Assembly (NCBI RefSeq): GCF_017833295.1 | Contig: NZ_JAFIBW010000001.1 | Span: 2,232,001-2,296,000 of the forward strand | Reading direction: 5' to 3' | DNA from: Methylobacterium sp. PvR107 | Lineage (GTDB): Bacteria > Pseudomonadota > Alphaproteobacteria > Rhizobiales > Beijerinckiaceae | DNA length: 64,000 bases | In this document: positions 8,800 through 17,027 of the stretch, in pieces | How positions within the stretch are numbered: position 1 is the first letter of the stretch | How the letters are laid out: every line of letters starts with the position of its first letter | The notes under the pieces: model-generated | Database searches by the model: none | What the model saw: the letters and a program-made list of their open reading frames with translations, nothing else | What the model was told of the DNA's origin: nothing | Translations under genes and position numbers: made by a program

Positions 8800-10122
8800 T
8801 CATAGCCCGAGCCTCTCTGACTGAACGGATCGAAACCGCCGCCGCGGGTCGTAGCGGTCGCGCGTGCGGGAGAATTCATCGAGGCGCGGGTAGCCGTCGC
8901 GCAGGAGCCCGGCCCCGCCGCGGGCATCCTTGGCCAGGTAGAGGCGCCCGCCATGGGCCGCCACGACGTCGTCGAGTTCGGTTAGCAAACTGAAGTTGCC
9001 GGCCGTCGCCTGGAAATCCAGCGCCAGGGTGTAGCCCCGGAACGGGAACGAGAGCGGCCCACGCGCCTCCTCCCCGCACAGCTTCAGCACCGCCAGGAAC
9101 GAGCCGGTGCCGCGGGCGGCGATCATCGTGAGCAATTCGCGCAGAGCCTCGGCGCAGGAGGCCAGAGGCAGCACGCATTGGTGCTGCACGAAGCCCTGCC
9201 GCCCGTAGATCCGGTTCCAGCGCAGGAGCGCGTCGAGCGGGTAGAAGAACGTCTGGTACGAGACCAGGGCGCGGCCCGTCTTCGCGCGCCGGTAGTAGAC
9301 CGCATTGAGCGCGCCCATGCTGTAGCGGTTCAGGGCGAAGCTCGGGGGCGAGACCGGGACCGTCCGGCTCCGGATGGACGCCGTGCCGTAGGGGCGGCCG
9401 CCGCGGTCCGGCGGCAGGTCGCCCAGGGTGGCATGCTCGCCCCGGTAGACGACGCCGCGGCCAAGGGCGGGGCCGCGGGCGAGGCAGTCGACCCACGCGA
9501 CCGAGTAGGTTGCCTCGGAGGCGTCCTCCAGCGCCTGCAGCGTCTGCGACAGATCCTGGGTCCGCGTCGTGTGCTGCACGACGAGGTCGGTCTCCACCGG
9601 CCGGAGCCGGAAGGTGGCGCGCAGGATCACGCCGGTGAGGCCCATGCCGCCTTGCGTCGCAGCGAAGAGATCCGGATTCTCGTTGTCGCTGCAGCGCACC
9701 ACCGAGCCGTCGGCCAAAGCGAGGTCGATGGAGATCACGTGACGGCCGAAGGTCCCGTCGAGGTGATGATTCTTGCCGTGAACGTCGCTGGCGATGGCGC
9801 CGCCCACGGTAACGAAGCGCGTGCCTGGCGTGACCCAGGGGAACCAGCCCCGCGGCAGGAACACCTCGATCAGCTCGTCCAGCGTGGTGCCGGCCTCGCA
9901 GGTGACGACGCCGGAGCTCGGATCGAAGGAGGCGATGCGGTTCAACCGCGTGACCACCACGGTCGCGGCGCGGTTGAGCGCGGCGTCGCCGTAGGACCGG
10001 CCTGCGCCGCGGGCAATCAGGGTCGGGCGCGCGCCAATCGCGTCCGTCACCTGTTCGGTGTCCCGAGGACGCAGGACGGCGCAGTCGACGCGCGGGTAGT
10101 TGCCCCAGCCGGACAGCATCAT
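8800..10122 (-). CDS. dprE1: DprE1-like FAD-dependent oxidase (decaprenylphosphoryl ribose 2'-oxidase type)
   Basis: A 440-residue VAO-type flavoprotein. The FAD-binding part shows RGAGRSYGDAA (38-48) and VGGAIASDVHGKNHH (106-120), the latter nearly as in mycobacterial DprE1. The C-terminal substrate domain has SFPFRGYTLALDF (358-370) and YLAKDAR (395-401), where K398 matches the catalytic Lys418 of Mycobacterium tuberculosis DprE1. Alignment of this segment puts Ala367 at the position of Cys387, the residue attacked by benzothiazinones. With the next gene it would convert polyprenylphosphoryl ribose to the arabinose epimer. It lies 55 bases after the HAD-UbiA gene and 67 before dprE2, in the same operon. 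Confidence 0.88.
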   Translation of the reverse strand: MMLSGWGNYPRVDCAVLRPRDTEQVTDAIGARPTLIARGAGRSYGDAALNRAATVVVTRLNRIASFDPSSGVVTCEAGTTLDELIEVFLPRGWFPWVTPGTRFVTVGGAIASDVHGKNHHLDGTFGRHVISIDLALADGSVVRCSDNENPDLFAATQGGMGLTGVILRATFRLRPVETDLVVQHTTRTQDLSQTLQALEDASEATYSVAWVDCLARGPALGRGVVYRGEHATLGDLPPDRGGRPYGTASIRSRTVPVSPPSFALNRYSMGALNAVYYRRAKTGRALVSYQTFFYPLDALLRWNRIYGRQGFVQHQCVLPLASCAEALRELLTMIAARGTGSFLAVLKLCGEEARGPLSFPFRGYTLALDFQATAGNFSLLTELDDVVAAHGGRLYLAKDARGGAGLLRDGYPRLDEFSRTRDRYDPRRRFRSVQSERLGL

Positions 10123-10177
10123 CGCAAGCGTCCCTGACCTGCTACGGGCTCGGTCGTCGCACGGATAGGCATGGTGC

Positions 10178-11692
10178 TCAGATGCTCGCCGCGATGATCA
10201 CCGCGCAGGCGAGGCCCGTCACCAAGCTGACCCTGTCCTTCAGGGCGAACACGATCGGGTCGTCGTCCATCTCGCCCCGGCGCGTCTTCAGGATCATCCG
10301 GCTCACCCAGAACAGGAGCGCGAGACAGATCAGCCACATGCGCTCGGGGTGGCGGTACAGCGCCGAGACGGCGTCGCTGTTGAGGTAGAGGGCCATGACC
10401 AGGGCGGTGAGGTAACCGCTCGCCGCGGCCATCGATTCCAGGGACGGCAGATCATCCAGCTTGTAGCCGCGGCCCGCCGGGTCGCCCTTGCCGGCCTGCA
10501 CGCGGTCGACGAGTTCCGCGCAGCGCTTCACGAGGGCGAGGCACAGGAACAGGAAGATCGACAGCGCCTGGAGCCAATGCGAGAGCGTCAGTCCGACCGC
10601 GGCCGCGCCGCCGACCAGGCGGCAGGCGTAGAGGACCGCCAGGGCGACGACGTCCGCGACCATCTTCCGCTTGAGATACAGGGAGTAGACCGTCGTCAGG
10701 GTGAAGTAGCCGCCGAGGACCAGCAGGAATTCCGGCGGCAGCGCCGCCGCCATCAGGACGGATGCGGACAGGAGCGCCGGGATCATGGCGGCCCCGTGGA
10801 CGAGGGGGACGCGCCCGGAGGCGAACGGGCGACGGCATTTCCGGGGGTGCGCCCGATCCGACCGCAGATCGAGGAGGTCGTTCAGGACATAAACGGCGGA
10901 GGCACAGAAGCTGAAGCTCCAGAACGCCAGCACGCAGAGCATCAGCGTGGGCCATCCGGCATGGGCGGCCAGAGCGGGCGCGAAGACGAGGATGTTCTTG
11001 AGCCACTGGTGCGGGCGCAGGGCGCGCAGGTAATCGCGCCACGGGGTCGTCCCCGCGTCGAGGGACACGGCGTCCGGGCTGAGCATCTTCAGCTTGCGGA
11101 ACAGCCGATCGGTCCCCCCGGCCATCAGCGCCTGCCGGCAGCGGCCCCAGACGTGGAGATCGACGCTCGAGCCGCCGATGTAGTCGAAGCGCCGCTCGCC
11201 GAAGCGGCGGCACAGGGCATCGGCCTTGGCGCGACCCGAGAGGTTCACGCCTCCCGAGGAACCGAGCACGCCGTCGAACAGCCCGACCCGGGCACTCATG
11301 GCCTCGACGAGGCGGATGTCGGACGCGGAAGCGAGATAAATCTGCCGGCCCGCGGCCTTCTCCGCGCGGATCCGCGCGACAACGGCTTCGTTCAGAGGAA
11401 TGCCCCCGATATCGAGCCGCAACTCGTCGACGAGGCGTGCCTTGAGGGCACCTTTGCCGCTGCGCAGGCTCAGGAGCGCGGAGGCCGCCCGCAGGGGTCG
11501 GCTCGCCGCAAGGGCGAGGAAGGATTCGACGAGCAGGTCCGAGTGGATCAGCGTGCCGTCGAGATCGACCACGAGGGGGATCTCGGTCGGGGCGACGCCA
11601 GAGAAGGCCGCGCGATCGGCAGCCGCAACCGGGCCGCTCGGAAGCTCGATGATCGCATCGACGTCGTCGAGCAGTGAGGGCAAACTACTCAC
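10178..11692 (-). CDS. HAD-UbiA fusion: predicted polyprenyl-phosphate phosphoribosyltransferase with phosphatase domain
   Basis: A 504-residue two-domain protein. Residues 35-200 form a HAD hydrolase: motif I VVDLDGTL (D43, D45), motif II ASAS, and motif IV DYIGGSSVD (D170, D178). Residues 218-504 form a UbiA prenyltransferase with NDLLDLRSD (N271, D272, D275, D279) and a second acidic region around ADVVALAVLY. The UbiA half resembles the enzyme that joins phosphoribosyl pyrophosphate to decaprenyl phosphate (Rv3806c, Azorhizobium NoeC type). The HAD half could remove the 5'-phosphate, which mycobacteria do with a separate enzyme. GTG 11692 with GGAGA 10 bases upstream is preferred; the frame stays open to 11944 but overlaps the divergent gene. 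First gene of the operon. Confidence 0.82.
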   Translation of the reverse strand: MSSLPSLLDDVDAIIELPSGPVAAADRAAFSGVAPTEIPLVVDLDGTLIHSDLLVESFLALAASRPLRAASALLSLRSGKGALKARLVDELRLDIGGIPLNEAVVARIRAEKAAGRQIYLASASDIRLVEAMSARVGLFDGVLGSSGGVNLSGRAKADALCRRFGERRFDYIGGSSVDLHVWGRCRQALMAGGTDRLFRKLKMLSPDAVSLDAGTTPWRDYLRALRPHQWLKNILVFAPALAAHAGWPTLMLCVLAFWSFSFCASAVYVLNDLLDLRSDRAHPRKCRRPFASGRVPLVHGAAMIPALLSASVLMAAALPPEFLLVLGGYFTLTTVYSLYLKRKMVADVVALAVLYACRLVGGAAAVGLTLSHWLQALSIFLFLCLALVKRCAELVDRVQAGKGDPAGRGYKLDDLPSLESMAAASGYLTALVMALYLNSDAVSALYRHPERMWLICLALLFWVSRMILKTRRGEMDDDPIVFALKDRVSLVTGLACAVIIAASI

Positions 11693-11932
11693 GTTGCCGG
11701 ATCTCCACGCTACGATGCTGGCAAGAAGATGAAAAAGCGGCCTCTCGACTGCTTTCAACCATCTCTCTTCGGTCACTGAATAGCTGGGCTTCGGCGCCGC
11801 CACATGACTTTTGTCAACACGCTGCCGCACTGCACAGCCTAACTTCGAAACGTGCACTTCCGAGCCGCGGAATGTTCGCGCCCAGCGGCGTAAAGCGGTG
11901 TTCCACGAGCGAGCGCGCCCAGAGAACCCCTG

Positions 11933-14320
11933 ATGGCCATGCACGTAGAGCCGGCTGAACTCTCGGCCCGGCAGTTCAACCTGCTCGAACTGTCACGTAT
12001 CCTTCGGCGGCACTGGCGAGTTCTCGCGCTGGCCTTGATCATCTGCACGGGCGCCGGTGCCTGCTATGCGCTGATGGCTGCGCCGGTCTACCAATCCACC
12101 GCGCGGATGCTCATCGACACGCGGCGGGCGCAGCTGTTCTCGCCGCAGCAATCGGTCGTCTCAAGCGACACCTTCGACGCCGCCTCGGTGGAGAGCCAAG
12201 TCGAAGTCATCCGCTCCGAGAACCTGGCGCGATCGGTGATCCGCGACCTCAAGCTCCTCGACGATCCCGACTTCATGCCGAAATCCACGGGTCTCGGCAG
12301 CATGATCACGGCGCGAATCGCCCGTCTGCTCGGCAACGAATCGCGTCCCACCTCGGAGGATCGCCTGCGCGAAGCCTTGAGCCGCTTCGGGAACAACCTG
12401 AAGATCAACCGCCTCGGCATCACCTACGTCATCGAGATCAGCTTCTCCGCGCGGACGCCGCAGCTGGCGGCGCGCATCGCCAACGGCGTGGCGGCCGGGT
12501 ACATCGCGGGCGAGCTCGACGCCAAGCGCGAGACGACGCGGCGTGCCACCGTCTGGCTTCAGGATCGCATCGCGGAACTTCGCGAGCAGACCTTCGCGGC
12601 GGATCGGGCGGTCCAGTCGTTCAAGGCGGACAACAATCTCGTCACGATCGGGCGCGGCCTGATCAGCGATCAGCAGCTTGCCGAACTCAGCACGCAGCTC
12701 ACCACCGCGCGCGGTCTGACCGCCGAGACGCATGTGCGGCTCGAATGGGCGCAACGGGCGCTCAAGGACGGGATGCCCGACGCCACCACGATCGACAGCT
12801 TGAAGAGCGATGTGCTGGGCCGCCTGCGGCAGCAGATCGTCGACCTCACGGCCCGCGAGCAGGATTGGTCCCGGCGCTTCGGCCGCGACAACTCCGCCTC
12901 CGAGAGCCTGCGCAACTCGCTCAAGCAGGCCCAGCGCGCCTTCGAGGACGAGCTGCGGCGGCTCGCCGAGGTCTATCGCGGCGAGTTTGAGGTGGCGAAG
13001 GCGCGCGAGGAGGCGATCCAGACCAATCTGGGCCACATGCTGAAGGTGTCGGCCGACACGGACCTCAAGGCGGTCGGTTTGCGGGAGCTGGAGAGCTCGG
13101 CCCAGAGCTACAAGGGCCTCTACGACAGCATGCTGACGAAATTCATGGAGGCCAGCCAGCAGGCGCTGCTGCCGACCACGGACGCCCGGATCATCACGGC
13201 TGCCTTTCCTCCCTCCGGCAAATCCGAGCCGCGCACCGTGATCGTCCTGGCCGTGTCCGGCGTGCTCGGCCTGATGGCAGGTCTCGGCGTCGCCTTCCTG
13301 CGGGAGGCCACGGACCGGGTGATCCGCCGGCCGGATCAGATCGAGGCCGCTACCGGGGCCGAGTGCCTGGGCCTCCTGACCGAAATCCCGGGCGGAAAGA
13401 GCCCGCGCCTGCCCGCGGTCCCCTGCACGGACGAGCGCCAGATCCGCTGCAGCACGCTGATCGAGCGCTACTCGGTGATCGAGCCGACCTCGCTGTTCAC
13501 CGAGACGCTGCGCTCGATCCGGGTCGCCATCGACGTCGAATCCGGCGACCAGGCACAGATCATCGGCATAACTTCCACGCTGCCCGGCGAGGGCAAGAGC
13601 ACGATCGCGCTGAACCTCGCGCGGCTGATCGCCCATGGCGGGCACCGCGTGCTGCTGATCGACGGCGATCTGCGCCGCCGGGCGCTCACCCTCGGCGTCA
13701 GCGAGGCTGGCGCCCCGGCCCTGGTCGAGGTGCTCCGCGGCGAGGTGCCCGTCGCGGATGTGCTCTGGCAGTGCCCCGACACCGGGATGCATTTCCTTCC
13801 GGTCGGCGCCTACGAGGGCGGTCGACACATGGCCGAGCTGATCCCGGCCTCGGGCTTGGCGCAGGTGCTCGCCTGGACGCGCGAGGCGTTCGACTACGTC
13901 CTGATCGACCTTCCGCCTCTCGTGCCGGTGGTCGACGTGCGCGCGGCGAACCGGCTGATCGACCGGTTCCTCCTGGTCGCGGAATGGGGGCAGACGACAC
14001 AGGATGTTGTCCGGGCCGAACTCGCCGCGAACCGTGTCATCCGCGACAAGCTCCTGGGTGTCGTTCTCAACCGCATCGATCCCCGCTTCCTCAAGCAGAT
14101 CGATGCGAATCGCGGTAGCCGATACGGCGCCTACCTGCAGCGTTCCGAGCCTGAGCTGGCGGCGCAGCCTGTTCCGACTTGGCGTAACGCGATCCCGCGG
14201 ATGCTCGCCTCGCTGCGCCGCGGCCGCCCGGCGCCGCGGCGTCGCGAGCAACGCGGCGTTGCCGGACATGTCCCGCCCGCCCAGACCAATCCCACCCGGC
14301 ACGGCGGCGAAGCCTCATGA
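11933..14320 (+). CDS. Wzc/ExoP-type polysaccharide co-polymerase and tyrosine autokinase
   Basis: A 795-residue inner-membrane protein that would control exopolysaccharide chain length and export. It has a Wzz domain with membrane segments at about 29-49 and 435-456 flanking a long coiled-coil periplasmic part. A cytoplasmic BY-kinase domain follows: Walker A TLPGEGKST (549-557), Walker A' LLIDGDLRR (D577, D579) and Walker B YVLIDLPP (D659). The C-terminal tail has only Y731 and Y734 rather than a tyrosine cluster and is instead Arg/Pro rich. The start ATG at 11933 has only a weak AGAGAA site; ATG 11939 is an alternative. The next gene overlaps it (ATGA). It is the first gene of the export operon and diverges from the arabinose-donor operon. 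Confidence 0.93.
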   Translation: MAMHVEPAELSARQFNLLELSRILRRHWRVLALALIICTGAGACYALMAAPVYQSTARMLIDTRRAQLFSPQQSVVSSDTFDAASVESQVEVIRSENLARSVIRDLKLLDDPDFMPKSTGLGSMITARIARLLGNESRPTSEDRLREALSRFGNNLKINRLGITYVIEISFSARTPQLAARIANGVAAGYIAGELDAKRETTRRATVWLQDRIAELREQTFAADRAVQSFKADNNLVTIGRGLISDQQLAELSTQLTTARGLTAETHVRLEWAQRALKDGMPDATTIDSLKSDVLGRLRQQIVDLTAREQDWSRRFGRDNSASESLRNSLKQAQRAFEDELRRLAEVYRGEFEVAKAREEAIQTNLGHMLKVSADTDLKAVGLRELESSAQSYKGLYDSMLTKFMEASQQALLPTTDARIITAAFPPSGKSEPRTVIVLAVSGVLGLMAGLGVAFLREATDRVIRRPDQIEAATGAECLGLLTEIPGGKSPRLPAVPCTDERQIRCSTLIERYSVIEPTSLFTETLRSIRVAIDVESGDQAQIIGITSTLPGEGKSTIALNLARLIAHGGHRVLLIDGDLRRRALTLGVSEAGAPALVEVLRGEVPVADVLWQCPDTGMHFLPVGAYEGGRHMAELIPASGLAQVLAWTREAFDYVLIDLPPLVPVVDVRAANRLIDRFLLVAEWGQTTQDVVRAELAANRVIRDKLLGVVLNRIDPRFLKQIDANRGSRYGAYLQRSEPELAAQPVPTWRNAIPRMLASLRRGRPAPRRREQRGVAGHVPPAQTNPTRHGGEAS

Positions 14321-15492
14321 TCCCGTCACCCGTCTCTCCGAGTCCGACGGTCAGCCCGTACGGCGGCCGGTCGTCCGATGCGGCGCGGCTTGACGCTTTC
14401 AAGGGTGTCTTCATCGCGCTCATCGTGGCCGGGCACAACCATACCTTCGAGGCCGTGGCCGGGGAGGCGCGGGGCGGTCTCTACCTTGTCCACGTGGCGA
14501 TGTTCCTGTTGCTGCCGTTCCTCCGGCCGCGGGGCGAATGGAGCCGGCTCGGCTGGGCCGACGGCTTGGTCCGTTACGGCTGGCCCATGGTGGTCTTCTG
14601 CACGCTTTACGCGGGCCTGTTCGCCCTCTTCAGCGGCCGAAGCCCGGGCGAGGCCGTCCTGGGCGTCCCCTACGCCGCCTTCGCGATGAGCGTACCGGTT
14701 TTTGAGCGGGTCACCGGCCTGCAGATCCTCTGGTTCCTGCCGGCGCTGATCGGCCTGCGCTTCACCCTGAAGCTTCTCGGCGCCGCGGCGATGCCGTCCC
14801 TGCGCCTGCTGCTCGTCCTGGCGTTCGCGGCGCATCTGTGTGTCGGGCTGCTGCCTGCGGCCTGGCTTCAGGTGACGCCGCTCGGATGGCCGATCGTCGC
14901 CTATATGCTCTTCCCCGGTCTCGTCGCGCATGCGCTGCAGAGCGGCGGGTTCCGAATCCCCCTCCGGCAGGTCGGGCCGGCGCTGCTCGTCGCGGCCCTC
15001 CTTGCCGTTCTCTACCGCCATGCGGGACCCGTCTTCGGCGCATCACCCTCAGCGCCGCTGTTCTCGCTGGGCAAGCTGGAAGTCCCCTCGATCGCCGAGC
15101 CCGTCCGGCTGCTTGCGGCGGATGCCGCTCAGCTGATCGTCCTGTTCTCGGGCCTGACCGTGTGCGGGCTCGCTGCGACGCAAGTCATCTTCGCGGATCT
15201 CGGGCGGCACTCACTCGAGATCTATCTGTTCCACCAGCCGATCTACATTGGGCTGCTCACCGTGAGCCGGAAGCTCGGCATTGCCTCTGGCGATATCGGC
15301 ATGGGGCTGGTGCTGTTCGCACTCACCCTAGCGCTCGCTTTCGCAATGGCCCGCCTCCTGGCCGAATTCCCGCGGTTGCGGCGCCTGCTGTTTCCGCAGG
15401 GCGCCCCGGACCTGCGGCGCCTGTCAGCGCTGCGGATCGGCACGGCCGTGCCGATCCGCGCCCGCGCGTCGGACAGGCCGGCCGGGCGATGA
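14317..15492 (+). CDS. Acyltransferase-3 family membrane protein
   Basis: A 391-residue protein with about ten membrane segments and the family opening LDAFKG (26-31) followed by His40 and His42 in VAGHNHTF. It probably transfers acetyl, succinyl or another acyl group to the exopolysaccharide or its lipid-linked unit. Its ATG overlaps the stop of the kinase gene by four bases, and its own stop overlaps a possible start of the next gene, so the genes are translationally coupled. It shares the family of the protein encoded at 5312-6637, but the two are clearly not recent duplicates. The acyl donor and acceptor are unknown. Confidence 0.87.
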   Translation: MIPSPVSPSPTVSPYGGRSSDAARLDAFKGVFIALIVAGHNHTFEAVAGEARGGLYLVHVAMFLLLPFLRPRGEWSRLGWADGLVRYGWPMVVFCTLYAGLFALFSGRSPGEAVLGVPYAAFAMSVPVFERVTGLQILWFLPALIGLRFTLKLLGAAAMPSLRLLLVLAFAAHLCVGLLPAAWLQVTPLGWPIVAYMLFPGLVAHALQSGGFRIPLRQVGPALLVAALLAVLYRHAGPVFGASPSAPLFSLGKLEVPSIAEPVRLLAADAAQLIVLFSGLTVCGLAATQVIFADLGRHSLEIYLFHQPIYIGLLTVSRKLGIASGDIGMGLVLFALTLALAFAMARLLAEFPRLRRLLFPQGAPDLRRLSALRIGTAVPIRARASDRPAGR

Positions 15493-15551
15493 GAGCGACG
15501 ATGCCCGGAATGATCGTGGCGGACGCCGCACCCCAGACGAGGACAGCAACC

Positions 15552-17027
15552 ATGCGTGAACGCAGCGCGAGATGGCTCGGTCTGACGGTTGTGCTCGCGA
15601 CCATGGTGGTCTCCGGGCAGAGCTTGGCCGACCCAGCGACCGCGCCGACCCGGCCGGCCTCCAGCGCGTCGGCGGCGCACCGGATGGAGCCCGGAGACGT
15701 CCTGGAGATCAACGTCGTCGGCATGTCGGACCTGAAACAGCGCGTTGTGGTTGGGCTCGACGGCGACGTCCAGCTTCATCTGGCGGGACCCGTCACGGCG
15801 GCGGGCCTGACCCTGCAGGAGCTGCGCGGGCAGATCTGCACGGCGCTGTCGCGGAAGGTGCTCAAGCAGCGCACGCTCGACGGACGGGACACGGTGCAGA
15901 CGATCGAGCCCGACGACGTGACTGTCACGATCGCGGAGTATCGCCCGATCTACATAAGCGGTGACGTGGCGCGTCCCGGCGAGATCGCGTTCCGTCCAGG
16001 CATCCTGGTGAGCCAGGCCATCACCCTGGCCGGCGGGTACGACATCATGCGGTTCCGGCTCAGCAATCCGTTCCTCGATACCGCCGACATGAAGAGCGAT
16101 TACGACACGCTCTGGATGGACTTGGTGCGCGAGCAGAGCCGCATCGCGCGCCTGGAGGCTGAGCTGAAGGGGCAGGCCGATCTGGGCGGTTTCGACGTCC
16201 GCGGCACCCCGCTGCGTCCCGCAGCCGTGCAGCAGATCATCCGCCTCGAGGCGGAGCAGATGAAGGTCCGCAACGCCGACTACCAGAAGGAGCGCGACTT
16301 CTTCGAGCGCGCCATCGTGCAGTCCGACCACAACCTGACGGTTCTGACGGAGCAGCAGAAGAACGAGAAGGAGGGCGCCGACCTCGACGCCTCCGATTAC
16401 GAGCGAATCCGCGAGCTGTTCCAGCGCGGAGCGGTGCCGATCACCCGGCTGACCGATGCAAGGCGGTCCATGCTGCTCTCCTCCACCCGCGCGCTCCAGA
16501 CGCAGAATCAGATCGAGCAGGTGAAGAAGGATCGCGAGGACGCCCGGCGCAACCTCCAGAGGACGTCCGACAAGCGCCAGATGGACCTGACGCAGGATCT
16601 CCAGAACTCGGTCTCCAAGATTGCCGCGTTGCGCAACAAGCTGGAGGCCGTCGGGGACAAGCTGGTCTATACCGGCCTCGTCAAGTCGCAGCTCGTCCGC
16701 GGCAAGGGCGCGGAGCCCGATCTCAAGATCTCGCGGCGCAGTGCGACGGGGGGGCGGGTGCGCCGCCCGGCCCGGGACGATACCGAACTGCTGCCCGGCG
16801 ACGTGCTGGAGGTGTCGCTGGAAGCCGAGCTGGTCCCGCCGCTCCCCCCTCAGACGAACTTCTCCAATGACAAGCCGACTTCGCAGGCCGATCAGCCCGC
16901 GGGGAATGTCGAGCAGAAGGACGGCACGCGCGGCGCCACCGTCGCGGCCAACGAGTCGGGCCGGCCACCGGTTCGGGCCACCCCAGGTAAGCCGCCGGGC
17001 GAGCGTGGCGCCGGGGCCGTCCGGTGA
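15552..17027 (+). CDS. ExoF-like outer-membrane polysaccharide export protein (OPX)
   Basis: Predicted periplasmic or outer-membrane component of the export channel, 491 residues. A signal peptide (1-26, ending SGQSLA) has no lipobox Cys, unlike Wza. A Poly_export domain starts at MEPGDVLEINVVG (45-57), followed by an SLBB-like segment (YISGDVARPGEIAFRPG, 134-150). A long coiled coil (about 185-400) and a second short LLPGDVLEVSLE motif near the C-terminus match the ExoF layout of Rhizobium. ATG 15552 has GAGGA 8 bases upstream and gives a clean signal peptide; ATG 15489, overlapping the previous stop, would add 21 residues. A Pro/Asn/Gln-rich tail ends the protein. Confidence 0.87.
   Translation: MRERSARWLGLTVVLATMVVSGQSLADPATAPTRPASSASAAHRMEPGDVLEINVVGMSDLKQRVVVGLDGDVQLHLAGPVTAAGLTLQELRGQICTALSRKVLKQRTLDGRDTVQTIEPDDVTVTIAEYRPIYISGDVARPGEIAFRPGILVSQAITLAGGYDIMRFRLSNPFLDTADMKSDYDTLWMDLVREQSRIARLEAELKGQADLGGFDVRGTPLRPAAVQQIIRLEAEQMKVRNADYQKERDFFERAIVQSDHNLTVLTEQQKNEKEGADLDASDYERIRELFQRGAVPITRLTDARRSMLLSSTRALQTQNQIEQVKKDREDARRNLQRTSDKRQMDLTQDLQNSVSKIAALRNKLEAVGDKLVYTGLVKSQLVRGKGAEPDLKISRRSATGGRVRRPARDDTELLPGDVLEVSLEAELVPPLPPQTNFSNDKPTSQADQPAGNVEQKDGTRGATVAANESGRPPVRATPGKPPGERGAGAVR

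Noticed and set aside
12161..14302. 713-codon minus-strand open frame opposite the tyrosine kinase gene
   Set aside because: A by-product of GC-rich third positions; its sequence is the antisense of a clear BY-kinase.
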